Below are positions 5,543 to 6,395 of a DNA stretch of 6,395 bases, in pieces (position 1 is the stretch's first letter; each line of letters opens with the position of its first letter). The notes under the pieces were generated by a model. The model saw only the letters and a list, made by a program, of their open reading frames with translations, was not told the DNA's origin and did not search any database. This DNA is from Actinomycetes bacterium (GTDB lineage Bacteria > Actinomycetota > Actinomycetes > Mycobacteriales > Micromonosporaceae): the NCBI GenBank assembly GCA_023437285.1, contig JAEZGP010000258.1:1-6395 (forward strand). The letters are read 5' to 3'. The position numbers were made by a program, and so were the translations under genes.

Positions 5543-6097
5543 ATGAGCCAACCCGGGATCGCCACGGTCATCGCCGCCGCCCTGCGCAGGGAGCGCGAGC
5601 GGGCCGGGCTGTCGTTGACCGAGGTGGCCCGGCGCGCCGGCATCGCGAAGTCCACGCTCTCCCAGCTGGAGTCGGGATCGGCGAACCCGAGCGTCGAGAC
5701 GCTCTGGTCGCTCGGCGTCGCCCTCAACGTGCCGTTCTCCCAACTGGTGGAGCCCGCGGCACCTCCTATCAAGGTCATCCGCGCGGGTGACGGCGACCCG
5801 ATCCGCTCCGACCAGGCCCACTTCACCGGCACGCTGCTGGCCTCCGGCGGACCGGGCGTGCGCCGCGACATCTACGTCATCCGCATGGAGCCCGGCGCCG
5901 CCCGTACCGCCGAGGCCCACATCGCCCGCAGCGTGGAGCACGTGGTGGTCGGCGCCGGTTCACTGCGGGCGGGCCCGATCGACTCCCCCATCGAGCTGTC
6001 GGCGGGCGACTACGCCGCCTTCCGGGGCGATGTCCCCCACACGTACGAGGCCCTCACTCCCGGCACCTGGGCCACCTTGATCATGGAACACCGCTGA
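5543..6097 (+). CDS. XRE-family HTH and cupin-domain transcriptional regulator
   Basis: A 184-residue DNA-binding regulator with two domains. Residues about 8-68 are an XRE/Cro-type helix-turn-helix: LRRERERAGLSLTEVARRAG (14-33), then IAKSTLSQLESGSANPSVETLWSL, with the recognition helix around KSTLSQLE (36-43). Residues about 108-183 are a small cupin barrel: the first motif is AEAHIARSVEHVVVGAG (123-139) and the second is SAGDYAAFRGDVPHTYEA (153-170). Possible pocket residues are E124, H126, E132, H133 and H166. The first His of the usual HxH pair is replaced by Glu, so metal binding is uncertain. Cupins in such regulators sense small molecules. Because azlCD is divergent and operator-like repeats lie between, the ligand is probably an amino acid or derivative exported by AzlCD. 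Whether it represses or activates cannot be told; overlap of the repeats with the azlC -10 suggests repression. ATG 5543 fits both the HTH start and the upstream GGAG. Confidence 0.92.
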   Translation: MSQPGIATVIAAALRRERERAGLSLTEVARRAGIAKSTLSQLESGSANPSVETLWSLGVALNVPFSQLVEPAAPPIKVIRAGDGDPIRSDQAHFTGTLLASGGPGVRRDIYVIRMEPGAARTAEAHIARSVEHVVVGAGSLRAGPIDSPIELSAGDYAAFRGDVPHTYEALTPGTWATLIMEHR

Positions 6098-6113
6098 CCT
6101 GTCCGTCCACATC

Positions 6114-6165
6114 GGATTCGTGCGGGAAACGAGTCGCCCTGGCAGCACCATTCCCGCACGAATCC
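6114..6165 (+). terminator. Perfect 15-bp hairpin after the XRE gene
   Basis: GGATTCGTGCGGGAA (6114-6128) and TTCCCGCACGAATCC (6151-6165) are fully complementary 15-bp arms with a 22-nt loop, starting 16 nt after the stop of the regulator gene. It is the longest perfect inverted repeat I found in the window. A terminator is the simplest reading, although there is no T-run after it. A dispersed repeat or a site for a DNA-binding protein is also possible. Confidence 0.7.
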
Positions 6166-6171
6166 ATATAG

Positions 6172-6203
6172 GATGATCAATAACAGTATTCAATGATGAT
6201 CAA
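6172..6203. repeat. A/T-rich patch with repeated GATGATCAA
   Basis: GATGATCAA occurs at 6172-6180 and 6195-6203, start to start 23 bp apart (about two helical turns). Each copy contains the palindrome TGATCA. The surrounding 6161-6206 is 33 of 46 A/T, in sharp contrast to the rest of the window. The patch is non-coding as far as I can see and lies upstream of the last gene, so it may be its control region. Other sequence in 6204-6274 shows only a small GGGC/GCCC hairpin (about 6229-6244). Confidence 0.5.
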
Positions 6204-6274
6204 CTAGGCCAGTCGATTGTCGCTAAACGGGCAAATACCGCCCATTGCTCCGCGACCGTCCGCCGACGAGGCCG

Positions 6275-6280
6275 TACGCT
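6275..6280 (+). promoter_or_regulatory. -10 element of the last, partial gene
   Basis: TACGCT matches TANNNT and ends 7 nt before the GTG at 6288, again giving a leaderless arrangement. No clear -35 was found. TAGGAT at 6169-6174, in the A/T-rich patch, is an alternative more distant -10. Confidence 0.5.
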
Positions 6281-6287
6281 CGAAGCC

Positions 6288-6395
6288 GTGACGATGCGCT
6301 GGCGTGAAGTGGAGCCGCTACCCGAGCTGAACGGGACGGTGGCACCCGTCCTCTCCACGGTCGACGCGCTGCGCGCCGCGTGGGAGGAGTCGCTC
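6288..6395 (+). CDS. N-terminus of an unidentified protein, runs off right edge
   Basis: Thirty-six codons are visible, starting MTMRWREVEPLPEL and continuing to AAWEESL at the window edge. The frame shows strong G/C at third positions, as expected for a real gene here. The visible part is soluble, with no signal peptide or membrane helix; a Trp/Pro-rich start is followed by a probable amphipathic helix (about 21-36). It vaguely recalls N-termini of some actinobacterial Fic-family proteins, but that is only an impression and no Fic motif is in view. GTG at 6288 is preferred for its spacing to TACGCT; ATG at 6294 is an alternative. I do not assign a function. Confidence 0.6.
   Translation, partial: MTMRWREVEPLPELNGTVAPVLSTVDALRAAWEESL

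Noticed and set aside
4879..5790. 303-codon plus-strand frame across azlC and into the XRE gene
   Set aside because: Composition is Ala/Ser/Thr/Arg noise, and it conflicts with azlC and the XRE gene in better-supported frames.
6114..6203. Possible CRISPR or transposon end, from the hairpin and the repeated 9-mer
   Set aside because: There are only two short repeats with no array periodicity, no transposase or cas gene, and no target-site duplication flanking the hairpin.

Overview
This window looks like chromosomal DNA from a high-GC actinobacterium. The proteins most resemble the actinobacterial (Streptomyces/Micromonosporaceae) versions of their families, third codon positions are strongly G/C, GTG and TTG starts are common, and several genes have a -10 hexamer placed almost directly on the start codon (leaderless style). 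No tRNA, rRNA, insertion sequence, phage gene or CRISPR array is visible. The Micromonosporaceae guess rests on overall impression, not on a search.

Layout. At 1-950 on the minus strand is a glycerate kinase whose C-terminus runs off the left edge. It is divergent from nadA (quinolinate synthase, 1014-2186) across a 63-bp gap containing inverted repeats. Next comes murA (2328-3668, TTG start with a clear GGAGG ribosome binding site and its own promoter), ending in a strong 12-bp hairpin. A leaderless gene for a small DUF3043 membrane protein follows (3757-4395). It converges with a minus-strand azlC-azlD pair (5471 down to 4402), which encodes a two-subunit branched-chain amino acid exporter with a 4-bp gene overlap. 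Divergent from azlC is an XRE-family HTH plus cupin regulator (5543-6097). Their shared promoter region holds a cluster of GTTC/GAAC half-sites, one pair of which overlaps the azlC -10 element. After the regulator come a perfect 15-bp hairpin, an A/T-rich patch with a repeated 9-mer, and the first 36 codons of an unidentified plus-strand gene that leaves the window.

How it fits together. The left two thirds is core metabolism: glycerate phosphorylation, NAD biosynthesis and the first committed step of peptidoglycan synthesis. These genes appear separately transcribed rather than joined in one operon. The right third is a compact, probably self-contained unit: a regulator with a small-molecule-binding domain reads a metabolite, and the divergent AzlCD exporter removes it. 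That regulatory link is inferred from gene arrangement and operator-like repeats and is not demonstrated. I see no strong candidate for a wholly new system. The points most worth a second look are the XRE/AzlCD control region, the unusual AzlC tail, and the hairpin plus A/T-rich patch before the last gene.
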